This document shows positions 54,238-62,483 of a stretch of 64,000 bases of DNA, in pieces (within the stretch, counting starts at the first letter, position 1; each line of letters opens with the position of its first letter). Origin of the DNA: Oceanobacillus halophilus (GTDB lineage Bacteria > Bacillota > Bacilli > Bacillales > Amphibacillaceae); NCBI RefSeq assembly GCF_003628505.1, contig NZ_RBZP01000001.1, positions 124,001-188,000 on the forward strand, written 5' to 3'. The position numbers were made by a program, and so were the translations under genes. The notes beneath the pieces are model-generated. The model was given only the letters and a program-made list of their open reading frames with translations. It was not told the origin of the DNA and searched no databases.

Positions 54238-55521
54238 TTGAATAACAGTGAAATATTAGTAAGTCTTGATATAGGAACATCAAAAATTAAAGTAATAATA
54301 GGAGAAGTATTAAACGATTCATTAAACATTATTGGAGTAGGTACTGCAAAATCCAATGGAATGAAAAAAGGTGCAATTGTCGACATTGATCAAACAGTAC
54401 AATCCATTAGAAATGCAGTAGAGCAAGCAGAACGAATGGTAGGCATGCATATCGAGAGAGTTGTCGTAGGAATTAATGGTAGTCATATCGAACTGCAACC
54501 TTGTCATGGTGTAGTAGCTGTTCAAAGCGAAAATCGGGAAATTAGTGATGAAGATATTAGAAGAGTGATTGATGGTGCACAAGTAGTTTCTATTCCACCG
54601 GAACGTGAAATAATTGATGTCATCCCTAAGCAATTTATTGTTGATGGGTTGGATGAAATCTCAGATCCACGAGGAATGATAGGTGTCCGGTTAGAAATGG
54701 AAGGAACAATTATTACTTGTTCTAAAACTGTTCTCCATAATATTCTAAAATGTGTGGAACGGGCGAATTTAGAAATAGCAGATATTTGCCTGCAACCACT
54801 AGCTACTGGTACGATAGCATTATCTCCTGATGAGAAAAACATGGGTGTGGCATTAATAGAAGTTGGTGGCGGATGTTCGACAATATCTGTATTTGAAAAT
54901 GATCATTTGCAGGGAACTAGTGTTGTCAACTTAGGTGGAAATAATATCACCAAGGACTTATCCATTGGTTTGCGCACGTCTACAGAAGAAGCAGAAGATG
55001 TGAAATTAAATTATGGACATGCATTTTATGATGATGCTCAAGAAGAAGAAACGTTTGAAGTTTCTATCATTGGAAGCAATAATAGAGAAACATTCAACCA
55101 GCTAGATATTTCTGATATGATAGAAGCGAGACTTGAAGAAATATATGCATTTGCAGAAAGAGAAATTCGTAAAATGGGTTATCAGGAATTACCTGGCGGA
55201 TACGTGCTAACAGGCGGGACTATGGCAATGCCAGGAGTTTTAGAACTTGCTCAGGATTTATTCCGTTCTAATGTCCGTATTGCAATTCCAGATTACATAG
55301 GTGTAAGAGAACCTCAGTTTACTGCTGGTGTAGGAATTCTGCAATTTGCGCATCGAAATGCAAGGATTCAAGGTAAAGAATTATATCCTGCAGTAAGAGC
55401 AGAAACTAATGAGCCTAAACCAAAGCGTAATCCAAAACAAATAAATTCAGAAGAACCAAAAGAGAAAAAGAAGAAAGAACCTGGAAAAGTTGGGAATCTA
55501 TTTAAATGGTTCTTTGATTAA
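54238..55521 (+). CDS. ftsA: Cell division protein FtsA
   Basis: Actin-like ATPase that tethers FtsZ filaments to the membrane. 427 aa: ATP-binding phosphate-1 VSLDIGTSKIKV (about 8-19), the inserted 1c domain, phosphate-2 VGGGCSTISVF and adenosine motif PGGYVLTGG, with a basic C-terminal amphipathic tail (KVGNLFKWFF) for membrane binding. The start is a TTG at 54238 with consensus GGAGGTG seven bases upstream. 78 bp before ftsZ. Confidence 0.95.
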   Translation: MNNSEILVSLDIGTSKIKVIIGEVLNDSLNIIGVGTAKSNGMKKGAIVDIDQTVQSIRNAVEQAERMVGMHIERVVVGINGSHIELQPCHGVVAVQSENREISDEDIRRVIDGAQVVSIPPEREIIDVIPKQFIVDGLDEISDPRGMIGVRLEMEGTIITCSKTVLHNILKCVERANLEIADICLQPLATGTIALSPDEKNMGVALIEVGGGCSTISVFENDHLQGTSVVNLGGNNITKDLSIGLRTSTEEAEDVKLNYGHAFYDDAQEEETFEVSIIGSNNRETFNQLDISDMIEARLEEIYAFAEREIRKMGYQELPGGYVLTGGTMAMPGVLELAQDLFRSNVRIAIPDYIGVREPQFTAGVGILQFAHRNARIQGKELYPAVRAETNEPKPKRNPKQINSEEPKEKKKKEPGKVGNLFKWFFD

Positions 55522-55599
55522 AAGACCATAGAATAATTTAATAGTTAAATATTCTATAAAACTCTTGGGATTTTACATAGAAATTAGGAGGAACTAAAT

Positions 55600-56745
55600 A
55601 TGTTAGAGTTTGATACCAATATGGATGAACTGGCAACGATAAAAGTTATTGGTGTTGGCGGTGGCGGAAATAATGCTGTCAACAGAATGATTGATCATGG
55701 TGTTGAAGGTGTTGAGTTTATTGCTGTTAATACGGATGCTCAAGCATTAAATCTCTCAAAAGCAGAGCTTAAAATACAAATTGGCGGAAAATTAACTAGA
55801 GGTTTAGGGGCAGGTGCTAACCCTGAAGTAGGAAAAAAAGCTGCCGAGGAAAGTAAAGAACAAATTGAAGAAGTACTTCAAGGAGCAGATATGGTATTCG
55901 TCACTGCTGGAATGGGCGGAGGAACTGGTACTGGAGCTGCACCTGTAATTGCTCAAGTTGCAAAGGATTTGGGTGCTTTAACTGTAGGAGTAGTAACTCG
56001 ACCTTTCTCATTTGAAGGAAGAAGACGTTCTACTCAGGCGGTTTCAGGTATTGATGCTTTGAAGGAAGCGGTTGATACTTTAATTGTTATACCAAATGAC
56101 CGCTTGTTGGAAATAGTTGACAAAAACACACCAATGTTAGAGGCATTTCGTGAAGCAGATAATGTTCTGCGCCAAGGTGTACAGGGTATTTCTGATTTAA
56201 TCGCAAAACCTGGTTTAATTAACGTGGACTTTGCTGATGTGAAAACGATTATGATTGATAAAGGTTCTGCATTAATGGGAATAGGTATTGCAACCGGTGA
56301 GACAAGGGCAACGGAAGCAGCGAAAAAAGCAATTTCTTCTCCATTGCTTGAAACTTCTATCGATGGGGCTCACGGTATTTTAATGAATATTACTGGTGGT
56401 ACCAACTTAAGCCTTTATGAAGTTCAAGAAGCGGCTGATTTAGTTACATCTGCAGCAGACAAAGAAGTTAATGTTATCTTTGGATCTGTCATTAATGAAA
56501 ATCTGAACGATGAAATAGTCGTTACCGTTATTGCAACAGGCTTTGATGAATTAAACAAAAAACAGGAAATGAAACCAAGACAACAACGTCCTGTTATTAG
56601 CCACAACCAACATGCAGCAACTAAAGAAGAACCTGTACAGCGTGAGCGCGAACGAGAACGTGAACAGGTACAAAGACCAAGACAAGAAGAGGACGAGTTA
56701 GATATTCCTACCTTCTTAAGAAATCGTAATCGAAATAGAAGATAA
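55600..56745 (+). CDS. ftsZ: Cell division GTPase FtsZ
   Basis: Tubulin-like GTPase forming the Z ring. 381 aa: GTP-binding core with the tubulin signature GGGTGTG (106-112), T7 loop [11 protein letters not shown], then a charged, flexible linker (about 320-365, Arg/Glu-rich) and the conserved C-terminal peptide DIPTFLRNR that binds FtsA and SepF. AGGAGGAA precedes the ATG at 55600. Ends at a strong terminator. Confidence 0.97.
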   Translation: MLEFDTNMDELATIKVIGVGGGGNNAVNRMIDHGVEGVEFIAVNTDAQALNLSKAELKIQIGGKLTRGLGAGANPEVGKKAAEESKEQIEEVLQGADMVFVTAGMGGGTGTGAAPVIAQVAKDLGALTVGVVTRPFSFEGRRRSTQAVSGIDALKEAVDTLIVIPNDRLLEIVDKNTPMLEAFREADNVLRQGVQGISDLIAKPGLINVDFADVKTIMIDKGSALMGIGIATGETRATEAAKKAISSPLLETSIDGAHGILMNITGGTNLSLYEVQEAADLVTSAADKEVNVIFGSVINENLNDEIVVTVIATGFDELNKKQEMKPRQQRPVISHNQHAATKEEPVQREREREREQVQRPRQEEDELDIPTFLRNRNRNRR

Positions 56746-56755
56746 TCTTTATACT

Positions 56756-56795
56756 AAAAGCAAACGAGTGATACAATCGCTCGTTTGCTTTTTTA
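56756..56795 (+). terminator. Intrinsic terminator of ftsAZ
   Basis: AAAGCAAACGAG arm pairs with CTCGTTTGCTTT (with GAT/ATC extension inside) around a short loop, then T. Confidence 0.88.
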
Positions 56796-56869
56796 ATAGT
56801 ATTTTTTAGATATCTTTTATTTTGATCATAACAAAAGCTATTTGTTGATTAAGAGAATTTTAGTAAGTA

Positions 56870-57220
56870 GTTGATAGGAACTCCTGATATATTTAATTAA
56901 GAATAGTTAGCTCTCGCTTACACTAATGAATGTTTTGTTCTGGGATTCGCTCCGGCAGAATACTTCGCTTTCCGCGGGCACGGCCTCAGCCTCCTCGGAA
57001 GAAACCCACTTCCTTGAAAAAGAAGAGCACATTTTCTGCGTGCGATGTTTCGCTGACGAAGCTTTCCTTGTCCTGCGGGAAGAAAAGCCTAGGTGAGACT
57101 ACGGAGAGCGATAGCTCGGAGTAGGCTCAGCAGCGCCCGCGGAAAGCGTAGTGTATTTCCGTAGCGGACATATAGCAATATTCTTAATTAAAGTAATCAA
57201 TAGTCTATATAAAATGTAAC
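56870..57220 (+). repeat. Dispersed intergenic element, copy F (~350 bp)
   Basis: Left end GTTGATAGGAACTCCTGAT, right end GTAATCAATAGTCTATATAA. The interior begins like copy B (GCTCTCGCTTACACTAATGAATG, GCGGGCACGGCCTCAGCC) and then resembles copy D (GCTGACGAAGCTTTCCTTG, CCTGCGGGAAG), ending with a GCGCCCGCGGAAAGCG block: a mosaic. It lies between the ftsZ terminator and the spoIIG promoter. The 64-codon ORF inside (56930-57124) is repeat-derived. Confidence 0.85.
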
Positions 57221-57264
57221 TTTGTAATTCTACATAACTAAATAAATCTTTTTATAACCATCCT

Positions 57265-57404
57265 TCGACAATAATAAACCTTGTACCCAAGCCTATTAGC
57301 CACATTCTATATATGAGCACGACAAACTTTTCAATAACTAGTTAAAATAAGCCTATTTCTGCATACAAGAAATGACAGACTTTGCTTCCAATATTGGATA
57401 TACT
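57265..57404 (+). promoter_or_regulatory. spoIIG promoter with Spo0A-like boxes and a 21-bp spacer
   Basis: TTCGACAA (57265-57272) is the exact complement of the Spo0A box TTGTCGAA; a second, partial site CGACAAA is at 57320-57326. ATGACA (57372-57377) and TATACT (57399-57404) form a promoter with a 21-bp spacer. The B. subtilis spoIIG promoter also has an over-long (22-bp) spacer and needs Spo0A~P (known), so the architecture looks conserved. Confidence 0.6.
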
Positions 57405-57482
57405 TCAAATTAAATCCTAACCAACACAACATAATTTATTAAATAAAAGAGTACCGTCCTCTTTTAAGAGAGGAAGAGATAA

Positions 57483-58403
57483 TTGACAATCTATCTAGAT
57501 GCAGTTTGGGCACTAAATTTTTCCTTAGATTTTATGCTTTTATTACTCACTAAGGCATTAGCAAGAGATAATACTAAGATTGTTAGAGTAACCTTTGGAG
57601 CATTCATTGCATCATTGATTGTACCAATTACACTTTTTTACCCTGAGTCATTTTTGACAGGTGTTTTTGGCAAATTAATATATTCTCTTTTTATTATATT
57701 ATGTTCCTTTGGTTTTATAACGGTTTATCGATATTTGAAATTACTTTTATTATTTTATTTTACGACTTTTGCCATAGGAGGTGGACTACTAGCGTTACAT
57801 TTTCTCATAAATAGTCCAATTGCGGTATCATCTGGTGGTATGGTTACGTTTAATAAAGGTTATGGAGATCCGGTTAGCTGGTTATTTATTATTATCTGCT
57901 TTCCTATTGTGTGGTATTTTACAAAATCCCGTATGGACAAGCACGTGACTGAAAAAATTCGGTATGACCAACTATATTCTGTAACCATCCAAATTAAGGA
58001 TAAGAGTTTTTCTACAACGGGTTACATAGATAGTGGTAATCAATTGGTGGATCCATTAACTAAAAAGCCAGTTATTATTTGTGATCAAACATTTCTTAAA
58101 CAATGGTTTACAGAGGACGAATGGCAATGTTTAAAAAAGGCAAATGATGAGTTTGACTTAGACCAGCTTCCTAAAGGTTGGGAAAATAGTATTCAAATTG
58201 TACCCTATAAAGGAGTACAGGGGAGCCATATGTATATGTTTGCTATTCGACCAGACTTTTTAATGGTTGATTATGGCGAACAAAAAATCAAAACAAGTAA
58301 GCTATTAATAGGCATTCAGTTTGCTGGGTTGACCAAGGATGAAAGCTACCATTGCTTACTTCATCCACAAATTATTCAATTAACAACAATCCATTCAGCA
58401 TAG
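57483..58403 (+). CDS. spoIIGA: Pro-SigE processing aspartic peptidase SpoIIGA
   Basis: Membrane-embedded aspartic protease that cleaves pro-SigE in the mother cell after a SpoIIR signal from the forespore. 306 aa: five membrane helices (about 1-145) and a cytosolic protease domain with the catalytic D183 in TGYIDSGN, the same residue number as in B. subtilis, plus the conserved VVI strand and LLIGIQF near the C-terminus. The start is TTG 57483 with GAGAGGAAG nine bases upstream. It is 15 bp from sigE, its substrate. Confidence 0.95.
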   Translation: MTIYLDAVWALNFSLDFMLLLLTKALARDNTKIVRVTFGAFIASLIVPITLFYPESFLTGVFGKLIYSLFIILCSFGFITVYRYLKLLLLFYFTTFAIGGGLLALHFLINSPIAVSSGGMVTFNKGYGDPVSWLFIIICFPIVWYFTKSRMDKHVTEKIRYDQLYSVTIQIKDKSFSTTGYIDSGNQLVDPLTKKPVIICDQTFLKQWFTEDEWQCLKKANDEFDLDQLPKGWENSIQIVPYKGVQGSHMYMFAIRPDFLMVDYGEQKIKTSKLLIGIQFAGLTKDESYHCLLHPQIIQLTTIHSA

Positions 58404-58418
58404 AAAGGGAGATGGAAT

Positions 58419-59144
58419 GTGAAATTATGGAAACTACGTCTGCAGTTACGATTAAAGTGGTATAAACTACTTGTTAAATTAGGTGTGAAATCTGATGAAA
58501 TTTACTATATAGGCGGGAGTGAAGCACTACCTCCCCCACTTTCAAAGCAAGAAGAGCAGGAGTTGTTAGTATTGCTTCCAAAAGGGGATAAGACTGCGAG
58601 ATCAATTTTAATCGAAAGAAATCTTCGTTTAGTAGTATACATTGCTCGTAAATTCGAGAATACAGGTATAAATATAGAGGATTTAATTAGTATAGGTACT
58701 ATTGGACTCATAAAGGCAGTTAATACATTTAATCCAGAAAAAAAGATAAAATTAGCAACCTATGCATCCAGATGTATAGAAAATGAAATATTAATGTACT
58801 TACGCAGAAATAATAAATTAAAATCTGAAGTTTCATTCGATGAACCACTTAACATTGATTGGGACGGTAATGAATTACTATTATCTGATGTACTAGGGAC
58901 AGATGAAGACATTATTACAAAGGGCCTTGAATCGGATGTTGATAAAAGTCTATTAAAAGCTGCGCTATCTAAGTTAAATGATCGAGAAAAGCAAATAATG
59001 GAGTTACGTTTCGGATTAATAGGGGAAGAAGAAAAAACACAAAAGGATGTAGCAGATATGTTAGGGATTTCTCAATCCTATATTTCTCGTTTAGAAAAGA
59101 AAATTATTAGGCGTTTGAAAAAAGAATTTAATAAAATGGTTTAG
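58419..59144 (+). CDS. sigE: Mother-cell sigma factor SigE (pro-form)
   Basis: Early mother-cell RNA polymerase sigma factor. 241 aa. The N-terminal pro-sequence (about 1-29) is followed by [14 protein letters not shown], the conserved cleavage region, so processing by SpoIIGA is expected at about Y29. Region 2 (about 65-135) and region 4 with helix-turn-helix [20 protein letters not shown] (about 210-230) are intact. The start is GTG 58419, seven bases after AAAGGGAG. Operonic with spoIIGA; a weak hairpin follows. Confidence 0.96.
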   Translation: MKLWKLRLQLRLKWYKLLVKLGVKSDEIYYIGGSEALPPPLSKQEEQELLVLLPKGDKTARSILIERNLRLVVYIARKFENTGINIEDLISIGTIGLIKAVNTFNPEKKIKLATYASRCIENEILMYLRRNNKLKSEVSFDEPLNIDWDGNELLLSDVLGTDEDIITKGLESDVDKSLLKAALSKLNDREKQIMELRFGLIGEEEKTQKDVADMLGISQSYISRLEKKIIRRLKKEFNKMV

Positions 59145-59199
59145 CCTTATATATCATAGGCTTAGACTGCGAATGGTATTTTTTTCAAGTTCCTGACAT

Positions 59200-59230
59200 T
59201 GCATAAAAACCCTCCTGGGGGGAGATACTG
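59200..59230 (+). promoter_or_regulatory. SigF/SigG promoter of sigG
   Basis: GCATA at 59201-59205 and GGAGATACTG at 59221-59230, with 15 bp between, match the forespore consensus GYATA-N15-GGNNANAHTR at every fixed position. Transcription should start near 59237, inside the leader hairpin. Confidence 0.78.
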
Positions 59231-59260
59231 TCCATGAACAGCATCACCATCTGGGAGGGT
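59209..59260 (+). promoter_or_regulatory. sigG leader hairpin that hides the ribosome-binding site
   Basis: ACCCTCC (59209-59215) is complementary to GGAGGGT (59254-59260), the sigG Shine-Dalgarno. Inside it, CTGT (59228-59231) pairs with ACAG (59238-59241) and GAT with ATC, so a long stem-loop can form. The anti-SD arm lies upstream of the forespore start site and so is in read-through RNA from spoIIG only. Confidence 0.75.
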
Positions 59261-59266
59261 AAACAT

Positions 59267-60052
59267 ATGACTAGACATAAAGTTGAGATATGTGGTGTTG
59301 ATACATCAAAGTTACCAGTACTCAGCAACGAAGAAATGAGAGAATTATTTGTCAGAATGCAACAAGAAGGGGACATTTCTGCACGAGAAGAACTAGTAAA
59401 CGGTAATTTAAGACTAGTACTAAGCGTGATACAAAGATTTAATAATCGCGGAGAATACGTAGATGATTTGTTCCAAGTTGGTTGTATTGGATTAATGAAG
59501 TCAATTGATAATTTTGATTTAGGACATAATGTAAGATTTTCCACGTATGCTGTTCCTATGATTATCGGAGAAATTAGAAGGTATCTCCGAGATAATAACC
59601 CTATAAGAGTTTCACGATCACTTAGAGATATCGCTTATAAAGCATTACAAGTGCGAGAAAAGTTGATTAATAAGTCTTCAAAAGAACCAACACCAGCGGA
59701 AATAGCAGAGGAAATGGGAATTCCTCACCAGGATATTGTATTTGCAATGGATGCGATACAAGATCCAGTATCATTATTTGAACCAATTTATAATGATGGT
59801 GGAGATCCAATCTTTGTAATGGACCAAATTAGTGATGATAAAGATAAAGATTCATCATGGGTTGATAAACTTTCTCTAAAAGAAGGAATGTACAAGCTTA
59901 ATGAAAGGGAAAAAATGATCTTAAATAAACGTTTTTTTCAAGGGAAAACGCAAATGGAAGTTGCAGATGAAATCGGGATATCACAAGCACAAGTCTCGAG
60001 ATTGGAAAAAGCGGCTATTAGCCAAATGAATAAGCAGATGTTTGAAGGTTAA
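59267..60052 (+). CDS. sigG: Late forespore sigma factor SigG
   Basis: Forespore sigma factor after engulfment. 261 aa with the typical N-terminus KVEICGVDTSKLPVL, region 2 (RLVLSVIQRFNNRGEYVDDLFQVG, spread about 46-70) and region 4 helix-turn-helix QMEVADEIGISQAQVSRLE. The start ATG at 59267 is seven bases after GGGAGGG; the in-frame ATG at 59234 lies in the leader hairpin. Expression should be limited by the hidden ribosome site when transcribed from spoIIG and released in the forespore transcript. Confidence 0.96.
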   Translation: MTRHKVEICGVDTSKLPVLSNEEMRELFVRMQQEGDISAREELVNGNLRLVLSVIQRFNNRGEYVDDLFQVGCIGLMKSIDNFDLGHNVRFSTYAVPMIIGEIRRYLRDNNPIRVSRSLRDIAYKALQVREKLINKSSKEPTPAEIAEEMGIPHQDIVFAMDAIQDPVSLFEPIYNDGGDPIFVMDQISDDKDKDSSWVDKLSLKEGMYKLNEREKMILNKRFFQGKTQMEVADEIGISQAQVSRLEKAAISQMNKQMFEG

Positions 60053-60082
60053 TATTTGCAATGATAGTGTTTTAACTATAGC

Positions 60083-60116
60083 TAGGAAGAGGTTTACGAA
60101 AACCTCTTCCTTTTTT
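60083..60116 (+). terminator. Intrinsic terminator of sigG
   Basis: AGGAAGAGGTTT (60084-60095) pairs perfectly with AAACCTCTTCCT (60100-60111), followed by T6. Confidence 0.9.
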
Positions 60117-60167
60117 AATTCTCTACGAAAATATTGTACTAGTCATGCATATATTCATATTAAGGTG

Positions 60168-60449
60168 GTGATTATTATAGTTACGTTATCAGAATTACAA
60201 CTAAAAGAGGTCATTTTGATTGAGGACGGAAGAAGACTTGGAAATATTTATGACCTTGAAATTAATCCAAGTACCGGGAGGATTGAAGCATTTATATTGT
60301 TAGTACGGGATAAAAAAGGTAACTTCTTTAGTAAATCCGACGAAATTATCATTCCTTGGGATCAGATTGTACGCATTGGGTCTGATGTTATTTTGGTAAG
60401 AGAAGCTAAAGGACCACTGCTGTTAGCGCAATCCAATACGCATAAATAG
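60168..60449 (+). CDS. ylmC: YlmC/YmxH PRC-barrel protein, start codon uncertain
   Basis: Small PRC-barrel-fold protein (about 90 aa) of the YlmC/YmxH family, linked with sporulation genes. Conserved core: LSELQLKEVILIEDGRRLGN, LEINPSTGRIEAF and IIIPWDQIVRIGSDVILVR. The start is odd: homologues begin one codon before VTLSELQ, which here is ATA (60177), eight bases after AAGGTGG; ATT at 60174 is also possible. The GTGs at 60165 and 60168 lie within the ribosome site. I set 60168 as the first standard codon, but initiation at ATT or ATA is plausible. Sits between sigG and ylmD. Confidence 0.78.
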   Translation: MIIIVTLSELQLKEVILIEDGRRLGNIYDLEINPSTGRIEAFILLVRDKKGNFFSKSDEIIIPWDQIVRIGSDVILVREAKGPLLLAQSNTHK

Positions 60450-60512
60450 AACTAAACACTACAAAATGTGATAAAATATATCAAAAGCATATGTAGGAGG
60501 ATAAGGATAAAA

Positions 60513-61322
60513 ATGAATGAACCCTTTCGACAAAGTGATATTTCTTACTTACATATAGAAAAATGGCAACAATTAAACGCGAAATTAATAGCAGGATTTA
60601 CAACTAGAAATGGAGGAATTAGTAATCCTCCATTTCATTCTTATAATTTTGGTTTTCATGTGAGGGACAATCAAAGACATGTGATACAAAATCGGCACAC
60701 ACTAGCAGGAAAAATACAACTGCCCCTTAAACAATGGGTTTCTGGTGAACAAGTACATCAAACAAATATTAAATTGATTGATCATAATGATATAGGAAAA
60801 GGATCGTTATCTTATGATAGCTCTCTTAAAGGAATAGATGGTTTAATCACGAACGAAAAGGGAGTGTTATGTACGGCATTTTTTGCTGACTGTGTCCCAT
60901 TATACTTTTTTGATCCGGTCACAGAATATATTGGAATTGCTCATGCCGGCTGGAAGGGTACGGTTAATTATATGGCAGAAAAAATGGTTCATGCTTTGAC
61001 TGAGAAAGGTGTCAACAAAAAAGATCTTTTAGTAACTATCGGTCCCTGTATTTCAAGAGAAATGTATGAGGTAGACGAGAATGTAATAATGAATATTGAT
61101 AGCAAATATCTAGAAAAAACAGTAGTTCCCAAAGAAAATAATCACTTTTTATTAGATTTAAAACAGTTAAATGTAGAAATCCTTTTACAAAATGGTATAT
61201 TACGTCATAATATAGAAGTGACAAATTATTGCACATATAAAGATAATGCGTTGTTTTTTTCACACAGAAGAGACAATGGAAAAACAGGAAGAATGCTTGG
61301 TTTCCTAGGATATTTAGCTTGA
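60513..61322 (+). CDS. ylmD: Multicopper-oxidase-like purine nucleoside phosphorylase YlmD (YfiH family)
   Basis: YfiH/LACC1-type enzyme; the family was first called polyphenol oxidase and now is known for adenosine deaminase and purine nucleoside phosphorylase activities. 269 aa. Zinc/active-site residues appear in SGEQVHQTN, the ADCVPLYFFD loop (Cys) and HAGWKGT (His), and in SFFSHRRD-like LFFSHRRDNG. The start was set at ATG 60513 with AAGGA and GGAGG upstream; fifteen upstream codons in frame have no site. First of the ylmD-ylmE-sepF-ylmG-ylmH run. Confidence 0.9.
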   Translation: MNEPFRQSDISYLHIEKWQQLNAKLIAGFTTRNGGISNPPFHSYNFGFHVRDNQRHVIQNRHTLAGKIQLPLKQWVSGEQVHQTNIKLIDHNDIGKGSLSYDSSLKGIDGLITNEKGVLCTAFFADCVPLYFFDPVTEYIGIAHAGWKGTVNYMAEKMVHALTEKGVNKKDLLVTIGPCISREMYEVDENVIMNIDSKYLEKTVVPKENNHFLLDLKQLNVEILLQNGILRHNIEVTNYCTYKDNALFFSHRRDNGKTGRMLGFLGYLA

Positions 61323-61346
61323 ACTTGTCTAGGGAGGAGATTTTAA

Positions 61347-62018
61347 ATGGATGTAGCTAAGAATTTAACAGAAATAGAAGCCAATATAAAAAGAGCTTGT
61401 GAGAAAAGTAATCGTAGTTTTGAGGAAATAATGATAATAGGAGTCACGAAATATGTTACAATAGAACGAGCAGAAGAGACTATTGACGCAGGAATTGAAA
61501 ATCTTGGAGAAAATCGTAATGAAGGATTTCTCGAAAAATACGAGAAAATAGGGAATAGAGCAAACTGGCACTTTATAGGGACCCTTCAATCACGAAAAGT
61601 AAAAGATATTATTAACAAGGTAGATTATTTGCATTCCCTGGATAGAGTGTCATTAGCAAAAGAGATTAACAAACGTGCGGAGAAGCCTGTTAAATGTTTT
61701 GTTCAAGTTAATGTAAGTGGAGAAGAGTCTAAACATGGACTAGCTAAAGAAGCAGTTATTTCATTTGTTGAAGAGATTAAAAAGTTTCCAAATATTCAGG
61801 TCGTTGGCTTAATGACTATGGCACCTCACATCGATGATAAACATGAAATAAGAAAAGTTTTTAGACAGCTAGCCGAACTGAGAGATGAAGTGAGAACAAA
61901 AAACTATTCCCATGCACCTTGTGAGTATTTATCTATGGGGATGAGTAATGATTATTCCATTGCCATCGAAGAAGGTGCAACACATATACGTATAGGTTCC
62001 AAGTTAGTAGGTAAGTAA
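61347..62018 (+). CDS. ylmE: YggS-family PLP-binding protein YlmE
   Basis: Pyridoxal phosphate homeostasis protein of the YggS/PLPBP family; no enzyme reaction known. 223 aa, alanine-racemase-like TIM barrel with the PLP lysine in GVTKYV (about 32-37), LGENRNEGF, WHFIGTLQ and the C-terminal SMGMSNDYSIAIEEGATHIRIGS pattern (in overlapping parts). GGGAGGAG precedes the ATG at 61347. In the division-linked ylm cluster its product is often studied with SepF, without a clear link. Confidence 0.93.
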   Translation: MDVAKNLTEIEANIKRACEKSNRSFEEIMIIGVTKYVTIERAEETIDAGIENLGENRNEGFLEKYEKIGNRANWHFIGTLQSRKVKDIINKVDYLHSLDRVSLAKEINKRAEKPVKCFVQVNVSGEESKHGLAKEAVISFVEEIKKFPNIQVVGLMTMAPHIDDKHEIRKVFRQLAELRDEVRTKNYSHAPCEYLSMGMSNDYSIAIEEGATHIRIGSKLVGK

Positions 62019-62048
62019 TATCTGTATATTTATTGTGAGGTGAATGAA

Positions 62049-62480
62049 ATGAGTATTAAAAATAAAATAAAGAATTTTTTTGTTGAAGAGGATTATGAGT
62101 ACGAATATGTTGAGGAAGAACAAATACCTGAAACAAATCCAATACATTCGAAACAAAAGAATCAAAATGTTGTTAGTTTGACAAGTGTTCAGCAACCGAA
62201 TTCCAAAGTTGTGCTATGCGAGCCAAGAACGTATAATGAGGCACAGGAGATAGCTGATAATATTGTTAATAAACGTGCAGTTGTAATTAATCTACAACGC
62301 GTTGACCGCAATCAGGCAAAACGAATTGTTGATTTTTTAAGTGGGACAGTATATGCGGTTAACGGTGATATTCAGAAACTCGGTGCTGAAACATTTTTAT
62401 GCACACCTGAGAATATTGATGTTTCTGGATCCATAACAGATAGTTTATTTAGTGAAGATGATTATGATAAAGGATGGTAA
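62049..62480 (+). CDS. sepF: Cell division protein SepF
   Basis: Membrane-binding partner of FtsZ that shapes the septum and can bypass FtsA. 143 aa: N-terminal amphipathic helix ([11 protein letters not shown]), an acidic and disordered linker (about 15-55), and the compact C-terminal SepF domain (about 60-143, with [20 protein letters not shown] and [17 protein letters not shown]). The ATG at 62049 lies six bases after GAGGTG; the GTG three codons earlier is inside the site. Confidence 0.94.
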   Translation: MSIKNKIKNFFVEEDYEYEYVEEEQIPETNPIHSKQKNQNVVSLTSVQQPNSKVVLCEPRTYNEAQEIADNIVNKRAVVINLQRVDRNQAKRIVDFLSGTVYAVNGDIQKLGAETFLCTPENIDVSGSITDSLFSEDDYDKGW

Positions 62481-62483
62481 TAG

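Noticed and set aside
56930-57124. 64-codon ORF
   Set aside because: Inside copy F, repeat-derived, no ribosome site.
60042-60167. N-terminal extension of ylmC
   Set aside because: Would be translated through the sigG terminator and lacks a ribosome site.
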